64,000 bases of DNA from an uncultured Pseudomonadota bacterium (GTDB lineage Bacteria; Pseudomonadota; Gammaproteobacteria; Methylococcales; Methylomonadaceae): NCBI GenBank assembly GCA_903834465.1, contig CAILJB010000046.1:1-64000 (forward strand), written 5' to 3'. Under the pieces are notes generated by a model. That model was given only the letters and a program-made list of their open reading frames with translations. It searched no databases and was not told the DNA's origin. Below, piece by piece: positions 9,258 to 19,050 of this stretch. The translations under genes and the position numbers were made by a program. The first letter of the stretch is position 1; each line of letters starts with the position of its first letter.

Positions 9258-10172
9258 ATGCTCATTCAGTGGTATCCAGGACACATGCACAAAGCCAGTC
9301 GTGAAATTAAAGCGGCAATGGAACATATCGATTTAACGATTGAAATTCTCGACGCGCGGATTCCGTTTAGCAGTCAAAATCCAGCGTTAGCCAAACTGCG
9401 TGGCGATAAACCGTGTATTAAAGTATTGAGTAAATGTGATTTAGCCGACGAGCAACGCACGCAACAATGGCAAGAGTATTTAGAACGCGAACAAGGCGTG
9501 AAAACGCTTGCCGTGGCAATGAGTCAAGTGGATAAAATTCGCCAACTGACCGCGCTTTGCCACAAATTAGTGCCGCGATTGGAAAGTCGTACAAAACCTT
9601 TGCACGCTTTAATTACCGGCATTCCTAATGTTGGAAAATCGACCATTATTAACATTCTCGCTGGTCGCACTATTGCTAAAACCGGCGATGAACCTGCCGT
9701 CACAAAATACCAACAACGCATTGATTTAGGCAACGGTTTAGTGCTTTTTGATACGCCCGGTGTGTTATGGGGGAATATTGAAAATCAAAACAGCGGTTAT
9801 CGTTTAGCCGCAACCGGTGCAATTAAAGACACCGCGTTTACGCATGAAGATGTGGCATCCTTTGTCGCTGAATATTTATTACACGATTATCCAGAATTAC
9901 TCAAAGCGCGTTTTCAGATTGATGTTTTGCCCCAAACCGAAGTCGAATTACTCAATTTAATTGGTAAAAAACGCGGTTGTTTACGTTCAGGTGGACGCAT
10001 TGAATTGGATAAAGTGGCGAAAATTTTAGTCGGCGAATTACGCAGCGCAACGTTAGGACGCATTACGATGGAAACTCCCGAAATGGTCGAAATCGAATTA
10101 GCAGAACTCGAAATTATTCGTGCTGAAAAAGCGGCGAAAAAACAAGCACGGTCAAAAAAACGTGAACACTAA
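9258..10172 (+). CDS. YlqF/RbgA-type ribosome-biogenesis GTPase
   Basis: A circularly permuted GTPase of 304 residues. The motifs appear in the order G4 (S-K-C-D-L-A-D, near residue 58), G1 (G-I-P-N-V-G-K-S-T, near 122), G3 (D-T-P-G, near 165), which is diagnostic for the YlqF/YawG group. The N-terminus W-Y-P-G-H-M-H-K-A matches RbgA/YlqF proteins that act in assembly of the large ribosomal subunit. The tail is very basic (K-K-Q-A-R-S-K-K-R) and may bind RNA. ATG at 9258 has an AAGG six to eight bases upstream. The tail overlaps the upstream-extended frame of the next gene. Confidence 0.9.
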   Translation: MLIQWYPGHMHKASREIKAAMEHIDLTIEILDARIPFSSQNPALAKLRGDKPCIKVLSKCDLADEQRTQQWQEYLEREQGVKTLAVAMSQVDKIRQLTALCHKLVPRLESRTKPLHALITGIPNVGKSTIINILAGRTIAKTGDEPAVTKYQQRIDLGNGLVLFDTPGVLWGNIENQNSGYRLAATGAIKDTAFTHEDVASFVAEYLLHDYPELLKARFQIDVLPQTEVELLNLIGKKRGCLRSGGRIELDKVAKILVGELRSATLGRITMETPEMVEIELAELEIIRAEKAAKKQARSKKREH

Positions 10173-10191
10173 ACCAAAAACGTATGACACA

Positions 10192-10626
10192 ATGGATGCG
10201 TTAATCATAAATTATTTACAAGATGGTTTTCCGATTTGTGACACGCCTTATTTGCACGTTGCAAATCAATTGGGGTTGACCGAAGAAGACGTTTTAGCAC
10301 GGCTAAAAAAATTGTTGGATAACGGCACGCTGACGCGGTTTGGTGCGTTGTACAATGCTGAACGAATGGGTGGCGCGTTGACCTTAGCTGCAATAAAAGT
10401 ACCTGAAAAGGATTTTGAATACGTTACGAATATTGTTAATACGTTCCCCGAAGTCGCACACAATTACGCCCGTAATCATGAACTCAATATGTGGTTTGTC
10501 GTTGCTACCGAAACGCCTGAACAGCTCGATAACACACTGGCGGCAATTGAACAGCAAACTGGTTTGCATGTTTACAATATGCCTAAAATTAACGAGTATT
10601 TTGTTGGTTTGAAATTGGAGGCGTGA
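10192..10626 (+). CDS. siroheme decarboxylase subunit, NirD/AhbA-like (Lrp/AsnC fold)
   Basis: About 144 residues from the ATG at 10192; a GTG at 10162 or ATG at 10120 would overlap the GTPase gene. The family has an AsnC-type winged helix (residues about 1-55, M-D-A-L-I-I-N-Y-L-Q-D-G-F-P) and a ligand-binding alpha/beta domain. Residues N-T-F-P-E-V-A-H-N-Y-A-R-N-H-E-L-N-M-W-F carry the H-N-Y and N-x-W-F signature of siroheme decarboxylases, which convert siroheme to 12,18-didecarboxysiroheme for heme d1 (NirDLGH) or alternative heme b (AhbAB). The next gene, two bases later, encodes the partner subunit. No nirS, nirF or nirJ is seen in this window. Confidence 0.82.
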   Translation: MDALIINYLQDGFPICDTPYLHVANQLGLTEEDVLARLKKLLDNGTLTRFGALYNAERMGGALTLAAIKVPEKDFEYVTNIVNTFPEVAHNYARNHELNMWFVVATETPEQLDNTLAAIEQQTGLHVYNMPKINEYFVGLKLEA

Positions 10627-10627
10627 A

Positions 10628-11113
10628 ATGGATTTTAACGACATAGATTTAACCATTATGCGAGCAACTCAAGCCGGTTTGCCGCTTACCTCACAGCCTT
10701 ATCACGCATTGGCAGAACAATTAAATTTATCCGTTGACTTGGTAATGGCACGTTTTAAAACGATGCAACATAATGGTGTAATTCGTCGCATCGGCGTTGT
10801 GCCAAATCATTACAAATTAGGCTATCGCTTTAACGGCATGACGGTGTGGAATGTACCAGATGAACAGATTGATTCACTGGGCGAACAAATTGGCAAACTG
10901 CCTTTTGTCAGTCATTGCTATCATCGACCACGTCATTTACCCGATTGGACGTATAACTTGTTTGCGATGGTACACGGCAAAAGTGAGACGGAAGTCAATC
11001 AACAAATTGCACAAATTGCCGTGTTGCTAGGTGAATTTAATTTGGGTAACGACGTGCTTTACAGCACTAAAATTTTGAAAAAGACCGGTTTTCGCAGTGC
11101 CACAACAGCATAA
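10628..11113 (+). CDS. siroheme decarboxylase subunit, NirG/NirL/AhbB-like
   Basis: 161 residues, same Lrp/AsnC-like two-domain plan as the preceding gene. The sequence V-S-H-C-Y-H-R-P-R-H-L-P-D-W-T-Y-N-L-F-A-M-V-H-G near residues 95-118 is the strongly conserved core of AhbB/NirG-type subunits, including the histidines proposed to act in decarboxylation. An ideal GGAGG lies at 10618-10622 just before the ATG. It forms a two-gene unit with the upstream NirD-like gene, so a heterodimeric or fused-activity enzyme is likely. It ends two bases from a convergent gene, leaving no room for a separate terminator. Confidence 0.82.
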   Translation: MDFNDIDLTIMRATQAGLPLTSQPYHALAEQLNLSVDLVMARFKTMQHNGVIRRIGVVPNHYKLGYRFNGMTVWNVPDEQIDSLGEQIGKLPFVSHCYHRPRHLPDWTYNLFAMVHGKSETEVNQQIAQIAVLLGEFNLGNDVLYSTKILKKTGFRSATTA

Positions 11114-11115
11114 CG

Positions 11116-11400
11116 CTATTTCAACAGTGGATAGGCAGATCGACTTTGTAAATGCCCTTCGTTTGGATTTATCCCCAGTTCTTTTAATCGCATCCAATTT
11201 AAATTAAGAAGTGCCATCGCGTGTTTTTGCTGTGCTGCTTTTAAATACCAAAACTCGGCAAGTTTGCAGTCTTTTGCAACGCCTTTTCCATGCTCGTAAA
11301 TTTCACCCAATTTAAATTGCGATTCAGCATGCCCCTCTTCGGCTTTTTTGTGATATTGAAGATATTTTTCTTTATATTCCCGTTTTGTCCACATTACCAT
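11116..11400 (-). CDS. small Sel1-repeat protein
   Basis: About 94 residues from the ATG at 11400, or 92 from the ATG at 11394; the AAAGGA motif upstream suits the second better. It contains one clear Sel1-like repeat: A-E-S-Q-F-K-L-G-E-I-Y-E-H-G-K-G-V-A-K-D then A-E-F-W-Y-L-K-A-A, followed by a partial second one. Sel1 repeats are alpha-alpha protein-interaction units. Its start lies seven bases after the stop of the 61-residue gene, so the two are an operon. The frame is open back to 11514 but the extra residues overlap the other gene and look non-coding. Confidence 0.6.
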   Translation of the reverse strand: MVMWTKREYKEKYLQYHKKAEEGHAESQFKLGEIYEHGKGVAKDCKLAEFWYLKAAQQKHAMALLNLNWMRLKELGINPNEGHLQSRSAYPLLK

Positions 11401-11407
11401 GTTTCCT

Positions 11408-11593
11408 TTATGTCGCTGATTTAATAGCCTTGAAATAAGATTCATTCGAATGCGTTTCCCCTTGACCACAGGCAACTTGTAATTCATATAGCTTCTTTCT
11501 ATCCCTAACCACACCTAAAACACTTTGCTGATATAGCTCTGGGAGTTGTTTAAAACTTTCAATCATTTCTTCTATTTCTTCATTGCTACACAT
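11408..11593 (-). CDS. small hypothetical protein
   Basis: 61 residues, acidic N-terminal half (N-E-E-I-E-E-M-I-E-S-F), helical by composition, no signal peptide. Not recognised. It has an ATG with AGGT five bases upstream and is followed at seven bases by the Sel1-repeat gene, which supports its being real. A tract of eleven G residues on its coding strand lies about 28 bases before the start. The size and position before a second small gene would suit a regulatory or antitoxin-like protein, but nothing in the sequence proves this. Confidence 0.45.
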   Translation of the reverse strand: MCSNEEIEEMIESFKQLPELYQQSVLGVVRDRKKLYELQVACGQGETHSNESYFKAIKSAT

Positions 11594-11996
11594 AATGACC
11601 TGCCAAAATTGATAGGTTAACCCCCCCCCCCTTTTACAATTAAAAAAATGTGTAAAAAGAGACGTATCAGATGACTATAGGCGCACTTTGATTTAATTAC
11701 TACTAAGTATTACTTGTTATTTCACCCGCAGGAAAGGTGCAAGTTAAAGTAAATTCTTTCAAATAAAACATAACGTTAAGTAAAAAATGATTTTAATTAT
11801 TCGAAAAATATAAGACAATCCAAGTTGTCTCCATTCGTATTCGGATTTAATTTGGTATCATTGTGCATGCGACATGACTAAAACCATGCAATCAAAAAAT
11901 CTCAACTTCAAGCTATTGGCGACTTTAAGCATTTATTGGATGCTAATTTAGTAGTATATTGTTGAGTCTTTATCTAACCTGACTTGAGCAACGTCT
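11594..11996. other. AT-rich divergent intergenic region
   Basis: No gene seen on either strand. The notable content is the homopolymer at 11621-11631. Upstream of the XRE gene a TATATT hexamer at 11955-11960 is a plausible -10 element. Otherwise unstructured, AT-rich sequence. Confidence 0.5.
11621..11631. repeat. 11-base C (G on minus strand) homopolymer
   Basis: Eleven consecutive C residues on the plus strand, in otherwise AT-rich sequence, about 28 bases upstream of the ATG of the 61-residue minus-strand gene. Tracts of this type are prone to slippage and can vary promoter spacing; they are also prone to sequencing length errors. Confidence 0.9.
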
Positions 11997-12395
11997 ATGA
12001 CAATACATGAAAAAATACGTTTTTTAAGACAATTAAAAGGCTGGTCACAAGAAGACATGGCGGGTAAATTAAATATGTCGCCAAATGGTTATGGAAGTAT
12101 TGAACGCGGTGAGACCGATGTGAATTTATCTCGACTTGAGCAAATCGCACAGATATTTGATGTTCGTTTATCTGAATTATTTGCATTAAATGAACAAATT
12201 ATTTTAAACACAATAGAAATCAATAATGTAGAAATTTCGCATCTTCCCACAAATTCTTTTAACACAGACTCAACTGAATATGAAAATAAACGTTTATTAG
12301 CCGAATCTGTACTCGAAACACAAAAACTCGTCACTGAGCAAAAAGAACGGAATCTTAAATCGTTAATAGAAACCTTCTTTCCTACAACAAAATGA
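11997..12395 (+). CDS. XRE-family transcriptional regulator
   Basis: 132 residues. Residues about 4-62 form a Cro/C1-type helix-turn-helix: I-R-F-L-R-Q-L-K-G-W-S-Q-E-D-M-A, then N-M-S-P-N-G-Y-G-S-I-E-R-G and L-S-R-L-E-Q-I-A-Q-I-F-D-V. The remaining half is a Glu/Lys-rich, probably coiled-coil tail, often used for dimerisation. It stands alone between non-coding DNA and a convergent HD-GYP gene six bases beyond its stop. Targets unknown; autoregulation would be usual for this class. Confidence 0.85.
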   Translation: MTIHEKIRFLRQLKGWSQEDMAGKLNMSPNGYGSIERGETDVNLSRLEQIAQIFDVRLSELFALNEQIILNTIEINNVEISHLPTNSFNTDSTEYENKRLLAESVLETQKLVTEQKERNLKSLIETFFPTTK

Positions 12396-12400
12396 CGGCG

Positions 12401-13525
12401 TTATCTATCAACGTCTGCATCAGCAGCGGCAATGGCTTTAAAGTCATCTTGTAATTCCAAAAATGCGTCAACCACATCTGGATCAAAATGATGCCCTTTG
12501 TTTTCACGGATAATTTGTACGGCTTCCTCGTGCGATATGCCTTCTTTGTAAACGCGATGACTAATTAACGCATCATAAACATCCACCACAGCCATCAAAC
12601 GGGCTGAAATTGGAATATTTTCACCTACCAAACCCTCAGGATAACCTGAACCGTCCCATTTTTCGTGGTGACTATAAGTAATTTCTTTTGCATATTTGAA
12701 AAAAGGAACTTCACTACCCGCTTCATTTTCTGCTTGAAAAATGGTATCTCTACCGCGTACGGTGTGCGTTTTCATAATTTCAAATTCTTCGGGTTCAAAA
12801 CGTGCCGGTTTGAGCAAAATATAATCAGGAATTCGCGCTTTACCAATATCATGCAGTGGTGCTAATTTGAATAACATCTCAATATTTTTGTCGTTATTAA
12901 GAAAATGTGCGAAACGCGGGTGAAGGCGTAACTTTTCTGCTAAAAATTTGATATATTGCCGGACACGACGAATATGATGACTGCCAGTATTACTGCGACC
13001 TTCCGCTAACGATGCCATTGCGTTAATAGCTACGTTATGGATGGCTATCATTTCAGAATCGTGTTGCATGGCTTTAGCTTCTAAGCAACTATTTTGATTG
13101 CGTAAATAGTCCTGCATTTTTTGCATCGTAATGTGTGTTTTGACACGCGCCATTAAAATTGCGGCACTAATGGGTTTTGTAATGTAATCAACTGCGCCAA
13201 GTCCTAATCCGCGTGCCTCATCTTCAACTTCATTTTTCATCGTAAGAAATATCACGGGGATATTTGCGGTAGTAGGATTACTTTTTAATTGTTTACAAAC
13301 TTCGTAACCGTCCATTTTTGGCATCATGATGTCGAGCAAAATTAAATCAGGTGGCGTATTCGATTGGGCTATTTTGAGAGCTTTTTCGCCATTATTTGCT
13401 ACTTTAATGTGATACTCTTTTTTTAATAATTCGCCGATAAGTGTTAAGTTATCAAGTGCGTCATCAACGACGAGAATGGTTGATTTTTCGAGTAAAAATG
13501 ACATTTCTGACATCATCTTAGTCAC
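12401..13525 (-). CDS. response regulator with HD-GYP c-di-GMP phosphodiesterase domain
   Basis: 374 residues. An N-terminal receiver domain (about 15-135) has the D-D pair and the phospho-acceptor Asp65 in L-L-D-I-M-M-P. After a short helical linker comes an HD-GYP domain (about 160-365): L-H-D-I-G-K, the H-H-E-K-W-D-G-S-G-Y-P signature and a downstream D-V-Y-D-A-L. These are the metal ligands and the GYP loop of c-di-GMP hydrolases of the RpfG type. It is the last gene of the minus-strand signalling island, 34 bases after a hybrid kinase, and is the probable output of one or more of those kinases: phosphorylation would change c-di-GMP level. Confidence 0.92.
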   Translation of the reverse strand: MTKMMSEMSFLLEKSTILVVDDALDNLTLIGELLKKEYHIKVANNGEKALKIAQSNTPPDLILLDIMMPKMDGYEVCKQLKSNPTTANIPVIFLTMKNEVEDEARGLGLGAVDYITKPISAAILMARVKTHITMQKMQDYLRNQNSCLEAKAMQHDSEMIAIHNVAINAMASLAEGRSNTGSHHIRRVRQYIKFLAEKLRLHPRFAHFLNNDKNIEMLFKLAPLHDIGKARIPDYILLKPARFEPEEFEIMKTHTVRGRDTIFQAENEAGSEVPFFKYAKEITYSHHEKWDGSGYPEGLVGENIPISARLMAVVDVYDALISHRVYKEGISHEEAVQIIRENKGHHFDPDVVDAFLELQDDFKAIAAADADVDR

Positions 13526-13559
13526 CTAAAGTTGTGTATTGTTAAATAGTTAGCTGAGA

Positions 13560-16500
13560 TTAGCTTTTAAGCCATTGCAATGCCAAGTCAAAATTAAATT
13601 GCTTAATTGCCAATTCAACTTCAACAAAAATATCTATGCCAAGTGCAATGCTCAATGCCTTACGATTTTCTTCGAAAAAATCACCGGTTTCATAGTCATC
13701 ATTTACCAGTAATTCACTAAGACGCTCTAGTGCCTCTGCGGCATTCAACGTATTAGCGGTTACAAGAACAGTTTCAAAATCTTTTGGCGAAAAAGTAAGT
13801 TTAAGGGCGGAAATCAACGTAGTTTGAGCGTTTTCAAATGTGGCAATTTGCGCGTCAATAATCGCGCGACTGACACCTGTTTTAATCATTTTTTCAAGTT
13901 CCCATGCCATTTTTTGCAAATTCGTCGCGCCAATATTACCGTTCACACCTTGAATTGTATGAGCAATGCGTTCCGCCGTTTTGACATCATTGGCATCCAA
14001 TGCTGCACGCAATTCAGCAGGCATGGATTCTTGATTAGGGGCGTAATTACGAAGCATATTTAGATAAATCGACTTTCGTCCTCCTATTCGACGCAATACC
14101 AATTCAACATTTAAACCGTCAATTTTTGGTAAGTCATCAATGTCCTCAGTAGTCATCTGATTTACAGACAACACTGCGTTGTTATATTTCGGTCTTATCC
14201 ATTTGAGTAAAATATGAAATAAATCATCTGGATAAATAGGTTTTACGACATGATCGTTCATCCCCGCTGCCACACATTTTTCCTTATCATGTGTCATAGC
14301 ATTTGCGGTCATGGAAATAATTGGTAGCTCATTAAACCGTGCATTTTTACGAATTTCAATAGTCGCCGCCACACCATCCATAACAGGCATGTGCATATCC
14401 ATAAGTACCATATCGTAATTACCTTGAATAATTCGCTCAATCGCTTCTTTGCCATTATTTGCCAGTGTAATTTCAAAACCATACTCGGCTAACAATCCCG
14501 TAATAACTTCTTGATTAAATTCATTATCTTCAACAATCAAAATTGCCGCCCCTTTAATTCTCGCCAACGCGCCAGTGAGATTAGGATCTTCGTAGCAATA
14601 AGCATAACCATTGGATTTCCCCAGCTTTGCGGTGAACCAAAAAGTGCTGCCCTTCCCTACTTCGCTATCAACACCTATTTCACCCGCCATTAATGTGGCA
14701 AGTTGTTTCGAAATTGCTAAACCTAATCCAGTGCCGCCATATTTACGACTGATTGAACTATCTGCCTGTTGGAAAGGTTGAAACAATTTGGCTTGTGCTT
14801 CGGGAGTTAAACCGATACCACTATCACACACACTAAAGTGCAAGCATACCTCACTTTCTGTTTCTTCCAATAATTTCACGTCAATAAAGATGTCGCCATG
14901 CTCGGTAAATTTCACTGCATTGTTGACGTAATTGATAAGAATTTGACCTAATCGCAACGCATCACCCTTCAGATATTTGGGTATTTTCGGGTCAATATCG
15001 ACCACAAGATTCAATCCTTTTTCGTTTACTTTATCTGAAATAAGAGATGTAAGATTTGCCAATACATTTTCAAACTCAAAATCCGTCTGCTCAATGGTTA
15101 ATTTGCCGGCTTCAATCTTTGAAAAATCAAGAATGTCGTTAATAATTCCCAATAAATGATCGCCAGAAAGTTGGATTTTATTAAGGTAATCTCTTTGTTT
15201 GGGCGAAAGTTCTGTTTTCAAAGCCAAATGAGACATACCAATAATCGCATTCATTGGCGTGCGAATTTCATGACTCATATTTGCCAAAAAATCAGACTTC
15301 ATTTTAGTGGCTTCTTCAGCTAAGTCTTTGGCGTGACGAACCGCTTTTTCTGCAATATCGCGTTCGGTAATATCTCGGCTAATACCTAAGATACCCAATA
15401 ATTTTCTGCCTTCATCACCCCAAAACGGCATTTTCAACGTGTGTAACAAAACGCGCTGCCCATTTGGATAATCTACCCATTCTTCATTTGACTGTCGTGT
15501 CAATGTGAATAATGCGGCGGTGTCTTTGATACGAGAAAACTCAGCAACTTTACGCGAAAATAAGTCGTAGTCGGTCTTACCGATAATTTCAGATGCCGGT
15601 CGTCCAATCAATTCACCAAAAGAATCATTGCAAAAAAGATACGTTCCATCTAAATTCTTATAAAAAATTAAATCGGGAATCGAATTGATTAACGTCACGG
15701 TTGTCGCGCGATTATCAGATAATTCCATTTCCACCATTCTACGTTCCGTAATATCTTTATGTGTACCAGTAACTCGAATGGCGCGACCGCCTGAATCGCG
15801 TGAAGCCTTGCCTTGTATGCGTATCCAATGCCACGAACCATCCTTGTGACGAAATCGCACAATAACGCGGTATTCCTGTTTCGGATCCGCCAAATGCGCG
15901 TGCCATTGTGACCACAGAACCGCCCAATCTTCTGGATTAGCAATCAATTTCCAGGCCTCAATATTAGGTGGGAGTTCTTCAATGGTATAGCCGAGCATCT
16001 CGCGCATACGCGGTGATTGATAAATTTCACCGCTAAGAAGATTCATGTCCCAAACACCTTCCTCTGCGCCTTCGACAGCAAGTTCAAATCGTTTTTCGCT
16101 TTCTTTTAGCGCAACTTCTCTTTGTGCTAATATTTCCAATAAGTGATTAAACGCACGAATCAAATCCCCGAATTCATCCTGTTTTTTCATTGGTAGCGGT
16201 TGCGGCGGTTCGTTTGAATCTGCCAACATAGTTAAAATTTTTACGGTACTTAACAATGGAGAAAGTTGCTGTTTTAACACCCATAATGTCAAACTACCCG
16301 CCCAAAAAGTGAGGAGAAGCGTAGCGAGGAACATGCGTTGCTGCATGGTGTTAATGGGAGAAAAGGCTTCGGTAGCAGGAAGTTCGGCTGCAATGTACCA
16401 ACCTACGATGGGAATATGTTTAACTGATTGCAACACTTCCAGCCCATACGGATTGATAAAAACCTTCGTCCCTTCATAGCCTTGAATAAATTCATCGATT

Positions 16501-17207
16501 ATGGGACTAATACCCGGAGCAGGAAGTGCCTCCATGATGAGTTGTTTATCCGTAGCTGTCACAATCACTCTGTCTTGTCTTGCAACAATTAAATAACCGC
16601 CTGTTTTACCATAATGACTATTCGTTATTTTACTTAAAAAATTGGGAGTACGAAGATTGATTGCGCCTGCTACGGTTCCCATTACTTTTCCCTGTGAATC
16701 TCGAATTGGAATTGCCATGATAAAAATTGGGGCATTCAATATTTCGCACATAAACGGTTGTCCAATAACAGATTGCCCTTTAAGAGTGGCGGCAATCACA
16801 TCACTATTTCCATAATTAACGCCAATTCGTTGGGCAGAACGCGGAATATCCACGATTACCGTACCATCTAATTTCGTAATAAAAATCCCCGCATTAAACA
16901 AGCCAGTAAAAATAAGGTGATTTTCTATTTGTAACTGCAAAGCCGACGGATTGTTTAGTAATTCAGGCGTAATGTTTTTTGAAACAGTCGCTAACGCATC
17001 TAAGCGGTCAGTAAGTTCTTGATTGATTTGAGCAGCGAGCAATGAAACGGTTGAAAATTGCTGTTCCCCTAGCAGATGTTGTGTATCTTCTCGCAACAAT
17101 CTACTAGCGTAAAACGTTAGCGACCACAGGCTAATTATGAAAATAACCAAAATGAATAACATCACTCTTGTCTTGAGCGAATGCAGATGAAAAATATTTA
17201 ATTTCAT
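13560..17207 (-). CDS. hybrid sensor histidine kinase (Cache-HAMP-PAS-PAS-HisKA-HATPase-REC-Hpt)
   Basis: 1215 residues. A membrane helix at about 13-33 and another near 290-310 bracket a periplasmic dCache-like ligand domain. HAMP follows (about 310-365), then two PAS/PAC domains (about 370-495 and 500-625). The kinase core has His646 in S-H-E-I-R-T-P-M-N, an ATPase domain with N, G1 (D-S-G-I-G-L) and G2 (G-G-T-G-L-G-L) boxes, a receiver with Asp937 in L-M-D-M-H-M-P, and a C-terminal Hpt with His1083 in A-H-T-I-Q-G. This supports a four-step phosphorelay, with the HD-GYP protein downstream as a likely acceptor. It lies 23 bases after the previous kinase gene. The ligand is unknown. Confidence 0.93.
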   Translation of the reverse strand: MKLNIFHLHSLKTRVMLFILVIFIISLWSLTFYASRLLREDTQHLLGEQQFSTVSLLAAQINQELTDRLDALATVSKNITPELLNNPSALQLQIENHLIFTGLFNAGIFITKLDGTVIVDIPRSAQRIGVNYGNSDVIAATLKGQSVIGQPFMCEILNAPIFIMAIPIRDSQGKVMGTVAGAINLRTPNFLSKITNSHYGKTGGYLIVARQDRVIVTATDKQLIMEALPAPGISPIIDEFIQGYEGTKVFINPYGLEVLQSVKHIPIVGWYIAAELPATEAFSPINTMQQRMFLATLLLTFWAGSLTLWVLKQQLSPLLSTVKILTMLADSNEPPQPLPMKKQDEFGDLIRAFNHLLEILAQREVALKESEKRFELAVEGAEEGVWDMNLLSGEIYQSPRMREMLGYTIEELPPNIEAWKLIANPEDWAVLWSQWHAHLADPKQEYRVIVRFRHKDGSWHWIRIQGKASRDSGGRAIRVTGTHKDITERRMVEMELSDNRATTVTLINSIPDLIFYKNLDGTYLFCNDSFGELIGRPASEIIGKTDYDLFSRKVAEFSRIKDTAALFTLTRQSNEEWVDYPNGQRVLLHTLKMPFWGDEGRKLLGILGISRDITERDIAEKAVRHAKDLAEEATKMKSDFLANMSHEIRTPMNAIIGMSHLALKTELSPKQRDYLNKIQLSGDHLLGIINDILDFSKIEAGKLTIEQTDFEFENVLANLTSLISDKVNEKGLNLVVDIDPKIPKYLKGDALRLGQILINYVNNAVKFTEHGDIFIDVKLLEETESEVCLHFSVCDSGIGLTPEAQAKLFQPFQQADSSISRKYGGTGLGLAISKQLATLMAGEIGVDSEVGKGSTFWFTAKLGKSNGYAYCYEDPNLTGALARIKGAAILIVEDNEFNQEVITGLLAEYGFEITLANNGKEAIERIIQGNYDMVLMDMHMPVMDGVAATIEIRKNARFNELPIISMTANAMTHDKEKCVAAGMNDHVVKPIYPDDLFHILLKWIRPKYNNAVLSVNQMTTEDIDDLPKIDGLNVELVLRRIGGRKSIYLNMLRNYAPNQESMPAELRAALDANDVKTAERIAHTIQGVNGNIGATNLQKMAWELEKMIKTGVSRAIIDAQIATFENAQTTLISALKLTFSPKDFETVLVTANTLNAAEALERLSELLVNDDYETGDFFEENRKALSIALGIDIFVEVELAIKQFNFDLALQWLKS

Positions 17208-17230
17208 ACGAGTGACTTCTCGAAATTCGC

Positions 17231-19048
17231 TTAACCTAATGCTGCTAATAATTTATCTAATCTGAAATTATCTACCCAATAGTTAATCATTTGTGCATGA
17301 GCGGGATAATTGAGCATTTGTGCCGTGATACTTTGTAAGGCTTCCATATCTAATTGTTCGGCGGCGGCTTTAAGTTCAATTCGCAAAAGTTCTGGCAACT
17401 GATTTAAATCTGGCGATGAATTTTCTATTTCTGTTTGATGCACCTGACTCGTCTCATCATAGCAATACTCAAGATTTAACAAGCGTCCCATCACTTGCAA
17501 TAAATATTGTTCATCTAAAGGCTTAGATACAACTTCATCGCAACCAGCGGTAATAATTTTCTCTTGTTCTTCTTTAAAAACACTCGCCGTGAGCGCAGCG
17601 ATTTTTACTTTATTACCCCCCGTTAATACACGAATTTGCTGCGTGGCTTGATAACCATCGACAAACGGCATTCGCATATCGATCCAAATAAAATGTGGAT
17701 GCCAGTTTTTAAAAACGGTAATAGCTTCTTGACCATTCGTAACCGCACGAATTTGAAAACCTGCCCGCTCAAGCAATCGACTGAGTAGTTCGCGGCTATC
17801 TGCATCGTCTTCAGCAACTAATACACGCACCAATGGTTGATTAGGAATAAGACTTACAATTCGTTTAGCCGTTACAGCAATGGTATGCGTGATAACTTCG
17901 GGTAACCGTACACTAAAACTAAAAGTGCTACCTCGACCCAATTGGCTATGAACACGCAATTCACCGCCCATCAGCCGCACAAATTCTGTACTAATCGTCA
18001 GACCTAAACCACTGCCATCACCTTTTGCAATACCAGCGTCTGTTTGATAAAAAGCATGGAATAAACGACTTTGATCTTCCAAACTAATGCCGATACCCGT
18101 GTCAATAACGGCAAAATTGATTCGATTATCCCTGTTGATAGTAAGTTGTAATACGATGTTACCGTTATCAGTAAACTTAACGGCGTTGCCCAATAAATTG
18201 ATTAAAATTTGGCGCAACCGATTTGCATCGCCATGAACGTAATGCGGCAACTCACCATTGATTTCCACTCGAAAATTCAACTTCTTCGCTTCCGCCCGTC
18301 CCCGAATTATCTCTTCAACGGTATTTAAAGTTTGAATTAAATCAAACGTTTCATTATGTAACGCGCTTCGACCAGCTTCGATACGCGCAATTTCGAGAAC
18401 ATCGTTAATTAAAGCCAGCAGATGTTGACCTGCACGATTGATGGTATTAACTTCAGACTTGTGCTGCTCGCTTAATGTGGAATCATGTTCCAAAAGTTGT
18501 GAAAAACCTAAAATGGCATTCAATGGTGTGCGGAATTCATGACTCATGTTGGACAAAAACACGCTTTTAGCGCGATTTGCCGCTTCCGCTATATTTTTCA
18601 AATTCAATAACTCTTGTTCGCGCTTTTGTAATAAATCGATAGTTTCTTCTAACTCGCATTGATGGCTAAATAAACGCTGATACAGTTTGACGCGATTTAA
18701 CATCAAGTTATCATCGATAGGTTTAGTCAAATAATCCACTGCGCCGATACTGTAACCACGTTGAATAAATTCTTCTGACTTAAATACTGCTGTGACAAAC
18801 ACAACAGGAATGTGGCGGGTGCGTTCCGTCATTTGCAAATGACGCGCAGTTTCAAAACCATCCATAACGGGCATTTGCACATCTAATAAAATTAGGTGTA
18901 TCTGGTGTTCAATGGTTTTAATAAGAGCAGTTTCGCCCGAATCGGCTTCAATAATTTCACAATTAGGTAGTTGGTGTAATAACGTGCGTAACGTAAAGCG
19001 ATTATTGGCATTATCATCAACCACCAAAATGACAAATTTTTCAGTCAT
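17231..19048 (-). CDS. cytoplasmic hybrid histidine kinase (REC-HisKA-HATPase-REC)
   Basis: 605 residues without membrane helices. An N-terminal receiver (Asp56 in L-L-D-V-Q-M-P) is followed by a coiled-coil linker, HisKA with His170 in S-H-E-F-R-T-P-L-N, a complete HATPase domain (N box, [13 protein letters not shown]) and a second receiver (Asp457 in W-I-D-M-R-M-P). The leading receiver indicates that it takes phosphate from another kinase, so it probably works as a relay node in this cluster. Its ATG lies two bases after the stop of the CheB-CheR fusion gene, so they are co-transcribed. Confidence 0.92.
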   Translation of the reverse strand: MTEKFVILVVDDNANNRFTLRTLLHQLPNCEIIEADSGETALIKTIEHQIHLILLDVQMPVMDGFETARHLQMTERTRHIPVVFVTAVFKSEEFIQRGYSIGAVDYLTKPIDDNLMLNRVKLYQRLFSHQCELEETIDLLQKREQELLNLKNIAEAANRAKSVFLSNMSHEFRTPLNAILGFSQLLEHDSTLSEQHKSEVNTINRAGQHLLALINDVLEIARIEAGRSALHNETFDLIQTLNTVEEIIRGRAEAKKLNFRVEINGELPHYVHGDANRLRQILINLLGNAVKFTDNGNIVLQLTINRDNRINFAVIDTGIGISLEDQSRLFHAFYQTDAGIAKGDGSGLGLTISTEFVRLMGGELRVHSQLGRGSTFSFSVRLPEVITHTIAVTAKRIVSLIPNQPLVRVLVAEDDADSRELLSRLLERAGFQIRAVTNGQEAITVFKNWHPHFIWIDMRMPFVDGYQATQQIRVLTGGNKVKIAALTASVFKEEQEKIITAGCDEVVSKPLDEQYLLQVMGRLLNLEYCYDETSQVHQTEIENSSPDLNQLPELLRIELKAAAEQLDMEALQSITAQMLNYPAHAQMINYWVDNFRLDKLLAALG

Positions 19049-19050
19049 GA

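Noticed and set aside
10120-10191. Longer N-terminus for the NirD-like protein
   Set aside because: It overlaps the basic tail of the GTPase gene, has Lys/Arg-rich sequence foreign to the family, and family members start near M-D-x-L.
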